DNA of 64,000 bases, taken from Hymenolepis diminuta (Eukaryota; Platyhelminthes; Cestoda; Cyclophyllidea; Hymenolepididae). Position numbers and translations under genes: made by a program. The notes under the pieces were generated by a model. It was given only the letters and a program-made list of their open reading frames with translations, had not been told where the DNA came from and did no database searches. The stretch covers positions 950,926-1,014,925 of the forward strand of contig CAADRB010000037.1 of assembly GCA_900708905.1 (NCBI GenBank), written 5' to 3'. Position 1 is the first letter of the stretch; every line of letters starts with the position of its first letter. Below, piece after piece: positions 11,614-25,222 of the stretch.

Positions 11614-14600
11614 TTAAGTGGTGATAACTTCAGCAGATTGTGCAAGAGCAGGTTCATCGACACCAAGAGTAGAAGCCCCTGATACTCCAGGGGGATTAGT
11701 CAGATTACGATTTGTAGAAGACCTTCCCGGAGCAACCCACTTGAGCTTATTAACTGACGGCATAACTGTGGGTGTTGGGTGAACAAATAGGCAAGTTGTG
11801 CCACGATTTAAGCAGGCAGCGCCGAATCGACAAGGCGGCATTGAAGTAGGGTGAAAATAGGGACAGGCTCCCGGTGGCATTTTGCAGTGAGGATAATAAC
11901 GGCAGATGGTTTTCGGGGTCGGTGGCGTAGAAACCACATCAACTGAAAAGAGGAAAATAATTTTAACATTCATAACGAGGGAAAAAATGCATCCTTACAT
12001 TCCCTTGTCGGATGTTTCATAAATTGACGTAAGGATTCATATCAAAGGAAGGTATCACTAAGATACTTATTGAATTTTGAACGGTTTTTATGGATAAAAA
12101 GGTATAATGCAGATAACATAATCAGTGACATTGTACTTTATATTGCGGTTAATATGCAACAAAAATCCTGCACTATGGAAAAGAATATAATCGCATTCAA
12201 TCACTTTCGGCAAATACACTTCAGCACAATTGCTCTTTCTAAGAGCCAGATTAGAATTAATCTTGAGAGAACTCTACCTCTTTTCCATAACAAAAAAGAC
12301 CGCAAATTCCCTTTACCTTGCTGTGGGTAATGTAATGTGTAAGAAATGTAATATAAGGGGCGCTGACCAAATGACATTTAATTTATCCAAAGAAATAGCC
12401 AAACCCTGCCACCTTATGAAATCACTATAGACTATAGCAAAAACACTTAACGGGACTAAGCTAAGGGAAAAAATTAATAAACCAATTCACGAATAGCCTT
12501 AACACGGTGCTTTATGGTAGTGATTTAAAACTAATAACAAAAGAGAACACATCATCTACAAACAGCAATAATCCAGTAAAACTTACGTTTGTTTATTCGT
12601 TAGCATATTTAACGAGACAGAGTAAGAATATATCAACTATTACTTGAACAATTCGTGCAAATGTAACGCATAAGTTGATAAAGGTGAGCATTTTATGATG
12701 CTTCGTAAACCAACAGTCTAGAGTAAAATGAGACCAGTACAATCCAAGTTCACTTGACTGTGAAATTAATGATGACAATGTGAGCGGTTTACCAAAATAT
12801 TAATGTAACAACTACCTCCAGATTCAGAGTCTATTTTTTGGAAATCAAAAGTATCAATAAAATGTTTCCGAGGGAGAGGAAAGTTATCCTAGATCTCTGA
12901 TAAGGGACACCTCAAATAAATGCTTTTATGGACCTATATTAACCAATGAATCCGACAGGTCTTAAACGAACAATTCACCTAGCGATATGTACTAACTGGA
13001 TGAGAGAATCAATCTGCAGAATCGTGAATTCAGAACAAACACTGAGGACAAGTCTTTACAAGGAAAGTAGTTCAGGAGCACAAATTGTCTTGAAATCTAA
13101 AATATCGAAAAATAGAAGGATCTTAAAACTACTCCCAAAAATGTTGCCTAAGAGAGCAATCTGATCTTTGAACTGGCGTTTGGTGTAAGCATTGCTGAAA
13201 ATGAGCCCTAATTAAGAACTACGTGAAAAGGGAAATATTCGAATTGGTCCTTCAGTACCCTTGACTTTTAATTAAAAAATATTGGAAGACAAACTACAAT
13301 GAGTCCAAAAAAACGGTATACTCCTCTATCCTGTTACAATACATATGCGATAGATATCCCAAAATCACAAATAGGATAGTGATATGAATATGAAGGAAAC
13401 CAACTGAAATAATGTAAAAATAGGATTTCCTGACTTCAAGAGTAGACACAAATTCTTCTCAATCTTTCTTAACGAGACTACCGCTCAAAGATGAAAAAAA
13501 ATAGCAAATTTATCTCCTCTGTCATGAGGAATACTAATGTACTTGTTTATTGCGTTAAGTAGAATAGTGGTTTACCTTGTTTCAAAGGATGCGTGAAAGC
13601 ACAGTCGGGACGTGAACACTGAGAACCATAGCGACAAGGTGGATGAATATAAAGGCAGCGGGTGCCGTATCTGCAGTTAGGAAATGATTTGCATTCCTCT
13701 TTGGGGTGAAAGAACTCACAACTATCCAGATTGCGACAGTTTGGCCAATACTTGCAACGCTGAAGCGTGCTATAAAAACAACTGTTAGTAAAACGAAAGT
13801 CATAAAGACACACAAAATACAAATTTAATCAGTTCACCTTGGAACGCTATTCCGATCAGTCTTTCTAGCATCTGATACACTTTCGTCAGTAATTTTACTA
13901 GCAGCATCGCCGATATCCTCATTGACCGTTTTTCTAGCAAGTAAAATAGATCTCGCATCGGTTATCTCTGGAGGAGTGTCGAAGTTATCATGGATGACAA
14001 CTCGCGGTCCTAGACGGGATTTTACGCTCGGTTTTAATCCCACGAGGGCTTCGTCATTCATGGTAACTACAAATTTTGTCATTTTCTTAGGAATTTCAGA
14101 TTCGTCTGAGTCTAACGAACTGGTATTTTGGGTTAGCGGAACAACCACCTTCCTATAAAAGTAACGAAAATATAACGGTAGAAATAAAAAAAAAGAGTAA
14201 AAAACATCACAATAGCACTTACTTGTCCAACGACCGTCTGAGCTTTCTCTTAGACGCTAGTCTTTCCTGATTTTGGATTTCATTATTTTTGACATCCTTC
14301 ATAGCTTGTTTTAACAACTTTCCCCCAGCAATTGGGAGATTCGGTTTTACTGAACTGGTGGCAGACGGAACAGACGCCGACTTCTTACTTGAAACCTGAA
14401 ATCCACAATAAAATATTCAGTCACAACATAAAAGCGCAACGGTAAAGTTATTAGCGACTTACTTTAACAACTGAACGAATTGTAGGCTTTTCATCCGATG
14501 ATCTTCGTGTGCCATTATCCTTCAAGCTTGAGGTAGCTACAACACGCCGTTGCTCTTTCGGTTCCGACTCAGATTTATTTTCCGCCGATAATTCATCTCT

Positions 14601-15014
14601 AAATTCATCTAAAAATATGCATAACCACAAAATCATTGACCCACCTTCCTCAGTTTGAAAATTTAAAACATCTTCAACCATTTGTACATCGAAAGGCGAC
14701 TTTCGAGATGGGGCGGGGGAACGAGATACCTTTCTCGATGACGATCCAGTGCGCGATGATTTCCTGGATTTGCTTTTTTTACTCATTTCCTGGGACTTAG
14801 AACTAATCAGATCGTGAAGCCATTCCGTGAAGTGATCTGTATCATCTCCCAGGAAAAGCTGTAAATCTTTTTTCATACTGCTCCTCTTTTTCTTATTAGC
14901 GACCATAACGGTAATGTAGTCGGGGAGTTCCTCATCCCCGAATGCATCTAGTTCGATTAATTTATTTTTAATCTGATCTTTAATTTGGGACAAAAACTCT
15001 TGATTGTATGCCAT
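11614..15014 (-). CDS. ZC3H14: ZC3H14/Nab2-like poly(A)-binding CCCH zinc-finger protein
   Basis: Homologue of ZC3H14 (Nab2 in yeast), a nuclear protein that binds poly(A) and limits tail length. The N terminus from 15014 matches the PWI-like Nab2 domain (DEELPDYITVMVANKK, then DLQLFLGDDTDHFTEWLHDL). Next come Ser/Arg-rich linkers (SKKSKSRKSSRTGSSSRK) and charged exons at about 14451, 14220-14400 and 13834-14148. Five CCCH fingers end the protein: CKYWPNC, CKSFPNC and CRYGSQC in an exon ending at 13576, and CRYYPHC and CRFGAAC in the last exon (11614-11942). Five fingers and the LKWV motif after the last one are as in animals. A 1633-nt intron (11943-13575) divides the finger array. The intron at 14609-14644 is 36 nt and keeps the frame open if retained. 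An ATG four codons upstream (15026) is also possible, but MAYNQEF fits the family better. Confidence 0.9.
11943..13575 (-). other. Large ZC3H14 intron, no nested gene seen
   Basis: This 1.6-kb intron lies between CCCH fingers 3 and 4. It holds several short open stretches on both strands. None has a recognisable domain or convincing splice borders, so I treat it as intron. Confidence 0.55.
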
Positions 15015-15026
15015 GATAAAATACAA

Positions 15027-15660
15027 AGCGCAACGGCTACGAGACCAATTTTTTCCTATTATCTACTCAGCAAATTTTGAATTTTAATACATTAAAATAA
15101 CGGTATGGAATCAAGCATACTGGCATATTAACGTGTAAAAAATTGATTATATATAAAATATATTTATTTAAAATCATTATTGGAACTGATACATTAATTA
15201 TGCAACCAAAACTGCAAAAAATTATGCTCACAAAATTTAAACATCGGTTAGGCTGGCGAGTGCCTTATTCAGCCTATTAACAATTATAATTCATTAATCT
15301 TCAAAAATTGATATCCGGTAGTATGGTAAATTGCAGATATAACTCTGAGATACGCAATCATAATTTCACACTTGCTTTACTTCTTCCTTTTACAGTTTAG
15401 CTGCATTAATTGTTCGTATTTTTGTTTTTTTCACACATCTATTCACACATATTCATACAAACATTGGTTAATACATGTTCCAAACTTCTGTAATAACGGA
15501 AAAATTTTTTAGTACACCAGATATTCGTCGGGTAACTATATTTGCATTTCGCGATAGGTAAAATAATTTGCATATAAGAACTTTATTTGCATGCTTTATT
15601 CTTTGCAACTTTAGAACTTGTTACCACTTGTACGTTTTTTTGAGTTAAGTTACGCCTGGA
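15027..15660. other. ZC3H14 upstream region
   Basis: AT-rich DNA upstream of the ZC3H14 start. It is expected to include promoter and 5' UTR. I see no TATA box or other motif I would defend. Confidence 0.4.
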
Positions 15661-15670
15661 AGAGAGCTTA

Positions 15671-15868
15671 AAAATCTTTCTGGTTTCGTTGTTCAAGCAG
15701 CCATTTGTTGAGACTTTCTTTTTTTAAAATATCTTGCGCATTCTGAATTGGGAATATCAATTTGGTTTTGCAACATATGCCCGCATAAGAAGAAAATATT
15801 GTGGGACTTAGAGAACACATCCAGCATGAAGCTTCCCATTTTTTAATATGGAATGACCCGTCGTGCAT
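15671..15868 (-). CDS. Unassigned open stretch, possible terminal exon
   Basis: A minus-strand reading of about 66 codons that ends in the plausible hydrophilic tail LKKESLNKWLLEQRNQKDF. It contains several cysteines (SCWMCSLS, GICC). The frame stays open about 17 codons upstream of the first ATG, to a TGA. I do not recognise a family. It could be a small gene, the last exon of a gene whose other exons I missed, or chance. No function is proposed. Confidence 0.2.
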
Positions 15869-15949
15869 TAAAAGCGAAAAAAAGTTGCACAGTATAATCT
15901 AGTGTATATTCATGTAAATACGACGATTATCCACATTTCCCGCCTTGGA

Positions 15950-18900
15950 TGAAGATTTCGATTAGATTTCTCGAGTCTCTCGAAAGTGTACCAAATACCC
16001 GAATCTCCGAACCTAAATATTCAAGTATCAGTTCGAAGTTTGTATTTTTTCAGTTGCATGCGCATTTTCTGAATATACCCATTTCCGCTTCGCTCCATTC
16101 AATCCATGATGCATGTTTTCAAAACCGTCTTCGTCTCTGGTTTTGTCTGTCTATGAGACTATGTCGATTTGGCATAATGTAAAAACTAAGTATGTCATGC
16201 AATCTCGATTTTTGACAGGTTATTTTTAAAGAAAAACTCATTCGTCTTTACTGTTTACAGAAAATTAATGTTGGGGCGGCTACAGTGAAGAATTCTTAAT
16301 TTGGAATTAGAGGCCGAGTTCTTATCGCAGCTACTACACAAAGGTCAATATGTGACAATTAAGTCATGCCAAGACACAGTGAGAAAATTTGCTTTATTAG
16401 GTCAGATGCATTTACTGAATTCCAAAATATTGAAAATACTTTTTGGTCCATTACAGGTAATTAAGAATCGGAAAGAAATCTAAGACAGATCATACAAGTT
16501 TGGGGAAGAGATTTTCGATCAAATGAGATCATATTTGTTGGCAATTCTGACCAATCATGCAATGGTGGAAAAAGCACTTGCTTCATGGATTAATTATAAT
16601 AATTTTACGCTGGGTTATATCAGAAGAAAAAGATTGTAAAAAACTACCTCAATCTGGGTTCAAAATCATCGTAATAACAACTTCAAATGGCCCTGACATC
16701 TCGTTAAGTCACTAAGCTAGTTATCACTTCAGTTTTAACGACTCGTACGATTTGTCGCGTTTCTTCATTTCCCACAGCAATTTTATTATTTCTTTTACGA
16801 CTTTGGCGATTTTACTTTCTTCACATCCCTCCTCATGACTCAAACAACTACGCGGATGAAATGATGTGCTCTTCCTCAAAGTCTTCTCCACCACGCCACG
16901 ACCCATACAATGATGCATTTGAGTCATTCTCTTGCATTCTTATGCTTTCTCTCCTCCCTCCTATAATTATGCAGTGAGTTTTTCACTAGAGAGAGAGGGC
17001 ATTCTGTACACTTACTCTTCTTCTCTGGGCTTTTTGGGTTGTCTAAGTAAAAAATCAAAGTGCTTAAGGCAAAGGATAAAGTGGCTATACTCTTAGACTT
17101 GAGTTGTAGCTGGTGATGTCAATTCCTGTGTAGATCGAGATACGAGGAGAGAGAGGAGATCGGAATATTGACGATGGAGACGTCTAAGGATGAGGAGTTT
17201 GAGGACTGTGGAGACATCTTAAAATCGACTTAACTAGTAATTGACATTAAAAACCCGCTATGCCTATCACAATCTCATCAAATTCGCTGGACTTGTTGAA
17301 AATCAGGAGAGCTACATTCTCGAAGAGTAGTTGAACTAAGTCTTGCACTATTCCATCGAAAGTGTCCTAAATATAATAAATCGTAATTCTAGATACCTTT
17401 TGCATTCGCTTATCAATTAAGATCATTTCCATACCCAATTATTGCTGAAAGCTTCAAAGACAAAGATAAATAAAGACAAGAATATCAATATCCTCTAAAT
17501 ATGCATTAAAAATAGGCTAATCACCATTCAGATTTCTTCTTTTTGGGGGTTGATTAAGAAGATATTTCATTTTGCTTCTGATAAGGACACGAAGCAATAC
17601 TTTACTGTGCAAGTACGAATGCACACCACGATCGGTCAGTATCACATCATCGGTGTGAAATCGCTAGGTCGCCATTAAGGTAGGTCACAGATCACAACAT
17701 CTATCGATTGGCAAATTGTCTTATCAATCATATTTTGTCACAATAAGCAACCAACATCTGTGATTGGTTCAACTTTCTCCGACAAATTACAACTCAATAT
17801 AGAGATATAAATAGTTTGTAAATTATGTAAATGTGTGGTCTTGAAGTGAAAACGGTTCTATCTTCTCTCTGGGTTCTTAGTAATTTTGCACTATGAAAGT
17901 GGCGTCAGAGTCTTTATTTCATAAAACAATCTAATCTTAAGAATGCAAGTAGATGCAATTCCGTTATGTTAAGATGAAGCCCTTTACATACCGAAAGATT
18001 ATTCCTATTGATACTGGCAGACATCCGCCCATATTCAAAATCAGAAAACTTGGGGTTAAGTGAAAGCGAAAAGTGTATTGTACATCAGCAAAGAAAGCGG
18101 GAGAGTAGAGAAAAATAGAGTAATGATAAAAGAGCTAAGTAAAATGACAGTTTAAAAATGAAGTGTGAGTCAAAACGTGTTGTAAGCCACGAAGTACGCT
18201 GCTACTGAAGAATTAGAAATAGACTAAGCACAAAACTTCTCCAACGAGTAAGGAAGATGACAGACAAATGAAGTAGTATGGGCACTAAGTGGACTAATCA
18301 GATGTTTGAACTCCAGATGTACACATCAGATATAGGACAGACGTGAGTGGTCATTATGCCAATATGGTGGCTTCCACTCATCTTTGTATTCTTTCATGCT
18401 TCTTGATCCCCACTCCTAAGTGTTCTACTCCTGTTGATCCTTGTTGCCTTTCATCATATATTGGATTATCTATAAGTGGTCCTCAATAAATACTTATTTC
18501 GATCACTCTTTCTTCACCGTCCTTTCCCCACCTTCCCCAGTTCTTTTGAGAATTATGCAGAGAGCTCATCCTTCAAGCGTATTGGAAGTCTTAATAATTC
18601 ACTGGCAGTACTTGGATAATATAGTACATAGAGATTGGCCAGAATAGAACAGGAATGGAGTAATAGCGGAATGTGTGAAGGTACCATCCACAGGCATGCA
18701 TGTATGTTGGCGGGGTCCTCGCCAGTACAAACTTCAGAGGATTCTATATGAGTAACAGAATTCAAACCACAGGCGAGAATACAGACAGCACCTGACGAAC
18801 AAAAATACTCCAATCAATTATAAAGGTCCGTAAAAGGATTATTTAGTTTTATCGGTGGCTAAATTCATATACCACTTCTGAAAAATACTAAATTCTCTTG

Positions 18901-19690
18901 TCTCTTTTTTCTCCATTTTTGTTCTATGTGCAATATCCTTCATATTTGGTCTATTAAATAAATTTCAGTCATTCTTTTGAAATGAGGATATGCTGCGAAT
19001 CCTAGGATACATTAGTTATCATTAGAATCAATAAGTTTTCGAGAGTTCTTGTTATTCAATTTCCTACAATGCGTAGTAGTACGCCACGCAGTTCCACAAT
19101 TCTTGTGGTCAAATAGATAAAATTTCCCTCTGATTAAAATGTTCTCCACCTGTACTCACGCAAATTATCTCTAAAATTGCAATGAACTAATCCACGTCCA
19201 TTCAATTCAGAGAATCGATAAAGATCATGACTTCATCCAAGAACGCTAGAAGCGTCCCCGTTGCCAACGCCCTAATTTTTTCTTTGTGTTCTCGGACCAT
19301 CTCTGAAATTAAGAGGACATTCCTTCCCCTAATATGAATAACCTTTTACTTACGCACCTGACAAGACCCATTAAACTTCACAGTCGCCCTCAACTGAATC
19401 TGCTCTCGACTCCAGCAATCACTGCACCAGCCAATCTCTCAGACTACTCTACCTCTCCTCGGTCCGCCTGCTTCTCACGTCTAAGTTTTATTTGTTAATA
19501 AACCTGTCGGTTGCAATTATAGCCTCTCTCTCTATCCTTTTTCCATTTTCTAGATGTTCTATACTTAAAACATGCTGTTATGCCTCGCAAGTAGAGGCTC
19601 AAACCCTTGTCCACTTTTATTAGTACATTCTTTGTGATGCGCTGCAATTTAGTATAGATTTTGCTCAAATAAGCTCGTAGTTTTTAGGTT
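15950..19690. other. Long gene-poor stretch
   Basis: Almost 4 kb with only short open stretches. There is a purine-rich patch at about 17.1-17.2 kb (repeated GAGGAGAGAG) and pyrimidine-rich patches near 18.4-18.55 kb. No gene, RNA gene or transposon could be assigned. Confidence 0.45.
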
Positions 19691-19717
19691 AGTATTTATA
19701 ATTTAATTTAACTGCAG

Positions 19718-19870
19718 TATGCTTCTTTATCCAAGATGGCTTCAACGGTCTCCTGAATTTGTGCCGAATGGTATCGATGCCGCTCCACAAAGGTTGTCAC
19801 AGAAAACGAAAACTTCTTAGGAAGTATTGATACAAGATAAGTAGTAAACTGTTCAGCATGACACTTTATT
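19718..19870 (-). CDS. Orphan exon-like reading, family unknown
   Basis: A minus-strand reading of about 50-60 codons with strongly protein-like composition: an amphipathic piece (AIDNQIKCHAEQFTTYLV), then FVERHRYHSAQIQETVEAIL, ending in a stop soon after KEAYCS. The likely acceptor is the AG before AIDNQ. It may be the last exon of the gene at 20-24.7 kb on the same strand, or of another gene. I do not recognise the domain. Confidence 0.3.
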
Positions 19871-20184
19871 TGATTATCAATGGCTTCAGTTAATTTAAAA
19901 GGAATTGGAAATTGAGTTTACTACGCAAAACAACGAAATGTTATGTCAACTAAACGCGAAGAGGATAAGAAGCGATGAAAATGGCGCGAATAAACAGAAA
20001 TCAAATATTTAAGGCGAGAAGATGGAAGAAGCGGAGGAAATGCAATGCAGAAAAATATGACTTTAAGAGAATTATTTTAATAGTGAGCGAGAGGGTAGCC
20101 GGTGAGAAAGTGGAGAGAAATTGTCTAAGCATGCATGGCAGAGAATTTTGCAATCAGACCCCTAGCCTGGCCCTGACTCGGAAG

Positions 20185-23100
20185 ATGTTCGCTTGGCTCT
20201 ATCGAGGTTCTGAAATAAAACATTTAAAGGTAAACAGTTTATCTGAAGAAATAAGAGTATTTCATAAATATCAAGCAAACTTGCCTTGGCTTTGGAGGTT
20301 GTTGCTCCTCGGTAATGCCGGCCAAAAACTTTGCAGCTATTGATTTAGCTGTATTAGGAGGGTACATAGGTGAAGAATCCGATTGTGCCGACTGAAAACA
20401 ACAATGCTACTTAATTAATATCAGTAGATCCACTCAATTCAACTTTATGGGACAACATATTGGGCCGTCACATGTAACGATGACTCAAAAAATCATCCAT
20501 AAATCAGGGGGACAAAGACCGCGCATCTGAAGTCACATTGGACCTCACCAATATTCGCTTTGTGCTTACTTCAAACTCACAAAATTTTCGCATAAATTCA
20601 GGAAATAAAAAGCGGCAGCCTTCAAAAAAAGGGAATTTACTTATCACACTTTTGTGAATGTTTAACAGTAAAGAATTTTCAAATGAATTTAAGAAAACTT
20701 CATGTAAGTGGATTAGGAGGGATAGAACTAGCCTAGTGGCCACTAATGCGAGCATTACTCATCTGGACCACAATGCCCATTTGTTAAGCGAACAAAGGAC
20801 ATTCATCCATTTCTGTTTTCACAACTGTACTGTCATTTGCATACACACATTCTCTGTGTCCTACCCTCGCCAAGCGACGCTTAAGAGTACTAAAGATGAG
20901 ATTTAAGACTTTGGACATCCCAGATAACTTTAGAGTTCTACAGCTATTGAAGCAAAGGATGAAAAATACAGAGAATGCTTTGAGCTTGATATTTAGAGCT
21001 AATCATAAAAAGCGACTACTAATATATCTCCCTCTGAATAGAGCACAGAATTTTCAAACCCACTTGGAGAATATGGTTTATTCAAAGCTAAAGGAGCAAC
21101 GGTAATGCCCGCATTTTATCTAGCCGAAAATCCAGCGATTGGAAGATTCGATCAGTAATGGATTTACGGAATATGCCTTCCCTATTAGAGCAGCCTTACT
21201 TTGTCTGAGATGAGCTTCAATTGGCCTGAGGATAAACACGCTTTTAAATACCAATTCATCTGCTGAAAGATGTCACTGATTTAATCCTCAAATTAATTCT
21301 GCACTCCGATATGAAAGAAACTAAGTGCCAGGTATCGAAAGGGAACTTTTAAATAAACAATCCACTGTCACAGCGAAATCTGATTAAGAAAATTCTTATA
21401 TAATCATAACCCTAGCTCAGCCACGTTAAACTGAAAGAGAACGTAAGGTCTGTTGCCGAAATAACGCTGCTTAGATAAAGTCTGCAGAATCTCGACTGAT
21501 TTTTTGGTATTACTCAACAAACTCCCAGTTTGGCTGCAATTGCCATAAAAGGGCGAGACGAGAGAGTATGAGAGCGCGCACGACCAAGGTTGTCGCTTTC
21601 TGACCAATCAGGAGAGGAATCAATGACTATTCACGCGTGCATCCAAACTCTCGAGGGTGTAGGAAAACAATGCGTCATACATTTCACGTTGATGGCTTAC
21701 ATTTGTAGTAGACGCACTGATTTTAAGAGCTTCAATGTTGCTCCATTGCTCCACTAGACGCTTAGCAGATCCCGTCGGTGGAAGAATATCATCAACACGA
21801 AGTGTCTCTTCCTCATGCTGCAGCTCCTAGACAAAAATGAGAGAGTGAGAGTAGCCAAATTGGGGATATGATTTGCACATGCTTTTTGTATCAACCTTGC
21901 CATTCGATATGCACTCCTTTTTCTCCTTCTCCATGGATTTCGGGGATTCCGATTCTAACTTTTCGTCCTCATGCTTCACTGTGGGCACATGAATCGCCTC
22001 CTCTTTTGCTAAAATAAATTAGACACATGATTACGACCGTGTGTATGTAAACGAGATGAGTCATTAAGACTTGTAGAGGGTCAGCAGGTGTTCCAGTTTT
22101 CTGAAACCCTTCCCAGCTTATGAATAAAATCGTTTGTTGCGTTAAATTCATTCTCGCTTTGTTTACCACTGACAATTAGTTGTGTATGTGCGTATACGTA
22201 AAATTGATGACAAATGACAATTGTACTTACGAATGTCCGCAGATGAGCGATTGTCACAATGGGGATTGCAGGATGGCTGGTCTTCGTTCACTTTATAGTC
22301 TTCATTCCTGAAGGAGATGTAGGTGGTTAGTCACAGAAATGTCAGGATATCTGGGATTGGGGGAGAGAAGAGGAATGACTCATACTTAATTAAGTCTACC
22401 AGCTTTGTGACTAATGTTTAAAGTGTGCCTACCACTAAAGTAGGGGAAAAGAGGGGAAACAAACAGAGGATGAGGAAAGGAAATTCAGGCCATTATCTCG
22501 AGAGATTTCAAACTCCAAATCATCACTAATGTGAAAACAAATAATAAAACATTGAGATATCCTGGTTCATGACCTACGAGACAAGTTCTTTTCTACTTTG
22601 ATTAAACAGAATTAATTTAGAGTGAACTCTGTGTTTTTAAAAATATCCTGGCTATCACCAATTTGCCACTATTGGCTATTAGAAATGATAGATACACCGA
22701 TCAATTCAATCAGCTTGTCAATTTCACGAACATGAGCCCACTCTCAAGCAGGAGCATAGAGGTCAACTCTTGAAATTTGGCTTATGAAACACATTCAACC
22801 ATATCCATCAAGAAGTGAGCAAAATGACTGATAGTAAAATGCAAAACAAGGAAAAACTTTCTAATGCTTTAATGTTATTCTCTCTATCTACCTCTTTTAG
22901 ATTCTTATAAAACTATTTTACTGTTACTCGAGTAACGGTGATCTTATATGAGAAAAACCAGCAAGTTATCATGCTTTATCATAGACGCTAATAACAAATG
23001 GGATATTTTTAGATAAAACATGGCATATTCTTTGTATTTGTAAAGGAAACAAATGAATTAGGCGGGAAATTTCGAAGAAAGTTAAAGTCGGGAGCCCCAT

Positions 23101-24657
23101 TGTGAATCACAAAGACAAAGCGAGACTGAGAGTCAACTTACGAAATGGGACTGTCGCAGTGAGCGCAAAGGAAGCAATTTACATTAGAGTGTGACGGCGA
23201 CGAAGAGAAGCCGTTTATTTTCTTCTCACCCGAAATAATTAATTCACCACATTTGAGACACTTCATACATTCTTGTTCTTCTTCCTTTTCCGCATCATCC
23301 ACTTCCACCGACTTTGCATTGTAAACCTAGAGAAAGTGAGATTGAAAAAAAGAATAGAAACGAGACTACGCAAAGGGTTAAATGAGAAGTGAACAGCTAA
23401 TGAGCCCATGTTTCTAAAAACAACTCTACTCTAGAGTCGGCAATCACTAAAAACCATTAGTGAAAGGAAGCTTAGCTACCAAACACTAAAACAGAGCAGA
23501 CAACTCCGAAATTCTCACTTCAAACATAAGATCTCCGTCAGCTAAAAGAGTAATAAATACAAGTTACATCACTGCTACTTAACTAAAATGGGCAAATAGA
23601 TTATTGAATATTCTCCCATTCGCTATTTACGTGTACTTTTTCCCAGAAGAGAAAAACTTACATTATCAGAAGGGACTTCAGAAGCTTCAACAGAAGGCTG
23701 GGATTTATCAGCACCAGTAGGCATAGTTTCATCAACCTGGAATAAAAAAATCAAGATTTAGCACTGTTAATAATATATAGAACAAGGAAATTTGTGATAG
23801 ACTTACTACAGGGGAGGAAGTATCGTTAATTTTCTTAGGTTCTTCATAGTCACTCTCTTCAGATACACTTAAATTCTCAGCCCTTTTCACTGTTAGCTAG
23901 GAGGGAAGTAAACAAAGCAAGATGGGTGAAAAGTGACTTGAATAAAAGACGTTCGAACTCAAGTGAAAGTCAGGAATGCTAAGAGGAACCATAATCCTGA
24001 GAGTTGCATTCATTTTTGGAATCTTGAGAAAATTATAAGAATTGCATGAATAATTAAACAGAAATAATTAAAATTGAATTGCACAAGAGAGGAATAGACC
24101 ACTATAGGGGTATATTATATAGACAAGGGTTATTTGATCAATCAAACAAGACGAAACAAGGTCAAGTCTAAAACTGCGAGAAATGCAATGTCATATTTGG
24201 TGACAGTTAAAAAAGGTCAAGTAGAAATACACATTTTGATCAGAATATTTTAGGCAAATTAATACAAAACACAACGTACTTTATTCGTGGAGTAGTTCTC
24301 GTTTTTCTGTTCAGAGGTATCCACCTCGGAATCAACATGTGTATCGAGTTCTTCGCCAAGTTCTCCATTTTTTTGCTCTTCTTCACTTTCGATATTCTCC
24401 GCTATGAGTAAAAAATACAACAATTTTCGCATCGAATACTGATAAGTAATCAATTAGGGCGAACTTACATTCATCAGAACTATGTCTCTTTTGAGTCAAA
24501 TTTACCGGGAGGCTGACATGTTGCTGCAATTAGGATAAATGTGTGTAAAACAACAAGAGAAAAGGATGTAAATCGATGCAGACAGAAAAAAATAAAACAT
24601 TGTTAACTCTAATAAACTTACCTGAACTGCAGATATGTCTTCACCAGATTGTTCCAT
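20185..24657 (-). CDS. Acidic LIM-domain protein (LIMA1/EPLIN-like, tentative)
   Basis: A many-exon minus-strand gene starting at MEQSGEDISAVQ (24657, donor at about 24621). The N-terminal exons are highly acidic (ESEEEQKNGELGEELD; SVSEESDYEEPKK). A LIM-like zinc module is split between exons ending at 23142 (CLKCGELI...CFLCAHC) and starting near 22308 (DYKVNEDQPSCNPHC). The second half has the LIM spacing C-x2-C-x17-C-x2-H. Later exons carry EKEKECISNGK, then PPTGSAKRLVEQWSNIE (about 21.75 kb) and PPNTAKSIAAKFLAGI (about 20.35 kb), two related copies of a short PP-x-AK motif. A possible last exon near 20.18-20.21 kb ends SSESGPG. A single LIM domain in an acidic protein suggests an actin-associated EPLIN-like adaptor; this is inference. 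The number and order of the small exons are approximate. Confidence 0.55.
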
Positions 24658-24659
24658 GG

Positions 24660-25222
24660 TTATATAATCTAGAGGTACAAAAATTAAGAATACCTACATT
24701 ACTAAAATATATAAAAATACAATACATAATCAGTTTCAAATAAAACACAAATTAAATGGAGAAACATGAAGGCAGAGGCGGGAGCAGAATAGGACAAATA
24801 AAAATGCAACTCACACACACCTCGACACTACGCGACAAAGAAGAATAAATTCAAACAGCCACCGCCTGTAGGGTTTAAATTAACAAACCAAAGAGCGGAT
24901 ATAAGTACATGAACATCATATTTGTAAAAATAAGGTTTCTTATCATATTTTGACTCAAATAATAATTGATTTAATTTAAAAATTTTCTATTTTCAAATTT
25001 CTTTGTTTTGAAAAAACCACTAGTTAAATATTTAATTGGTGTGTATTTCATTTGAATTGTTGCTGCAAAATAACTTTAACTGATTATTGACAAATATAAT
25101 TAATATAGTTATCGAATATATACATTAGATGCTTTTCGCCAAGACCACACCTCATGGATCCGTGTGTTTGCATACAGATACGCAAATGCAAATCAATTTG
25201 CGAAGACCTAGATGACGAGACA
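24660..25222. other. Upstream flank of the LIM gene, no gene seen
   Basis: AT-rich DNA between the LIM gene start and the repeat nest. Expected to contain its promoter; no motif identified. Confidence 0.4.
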
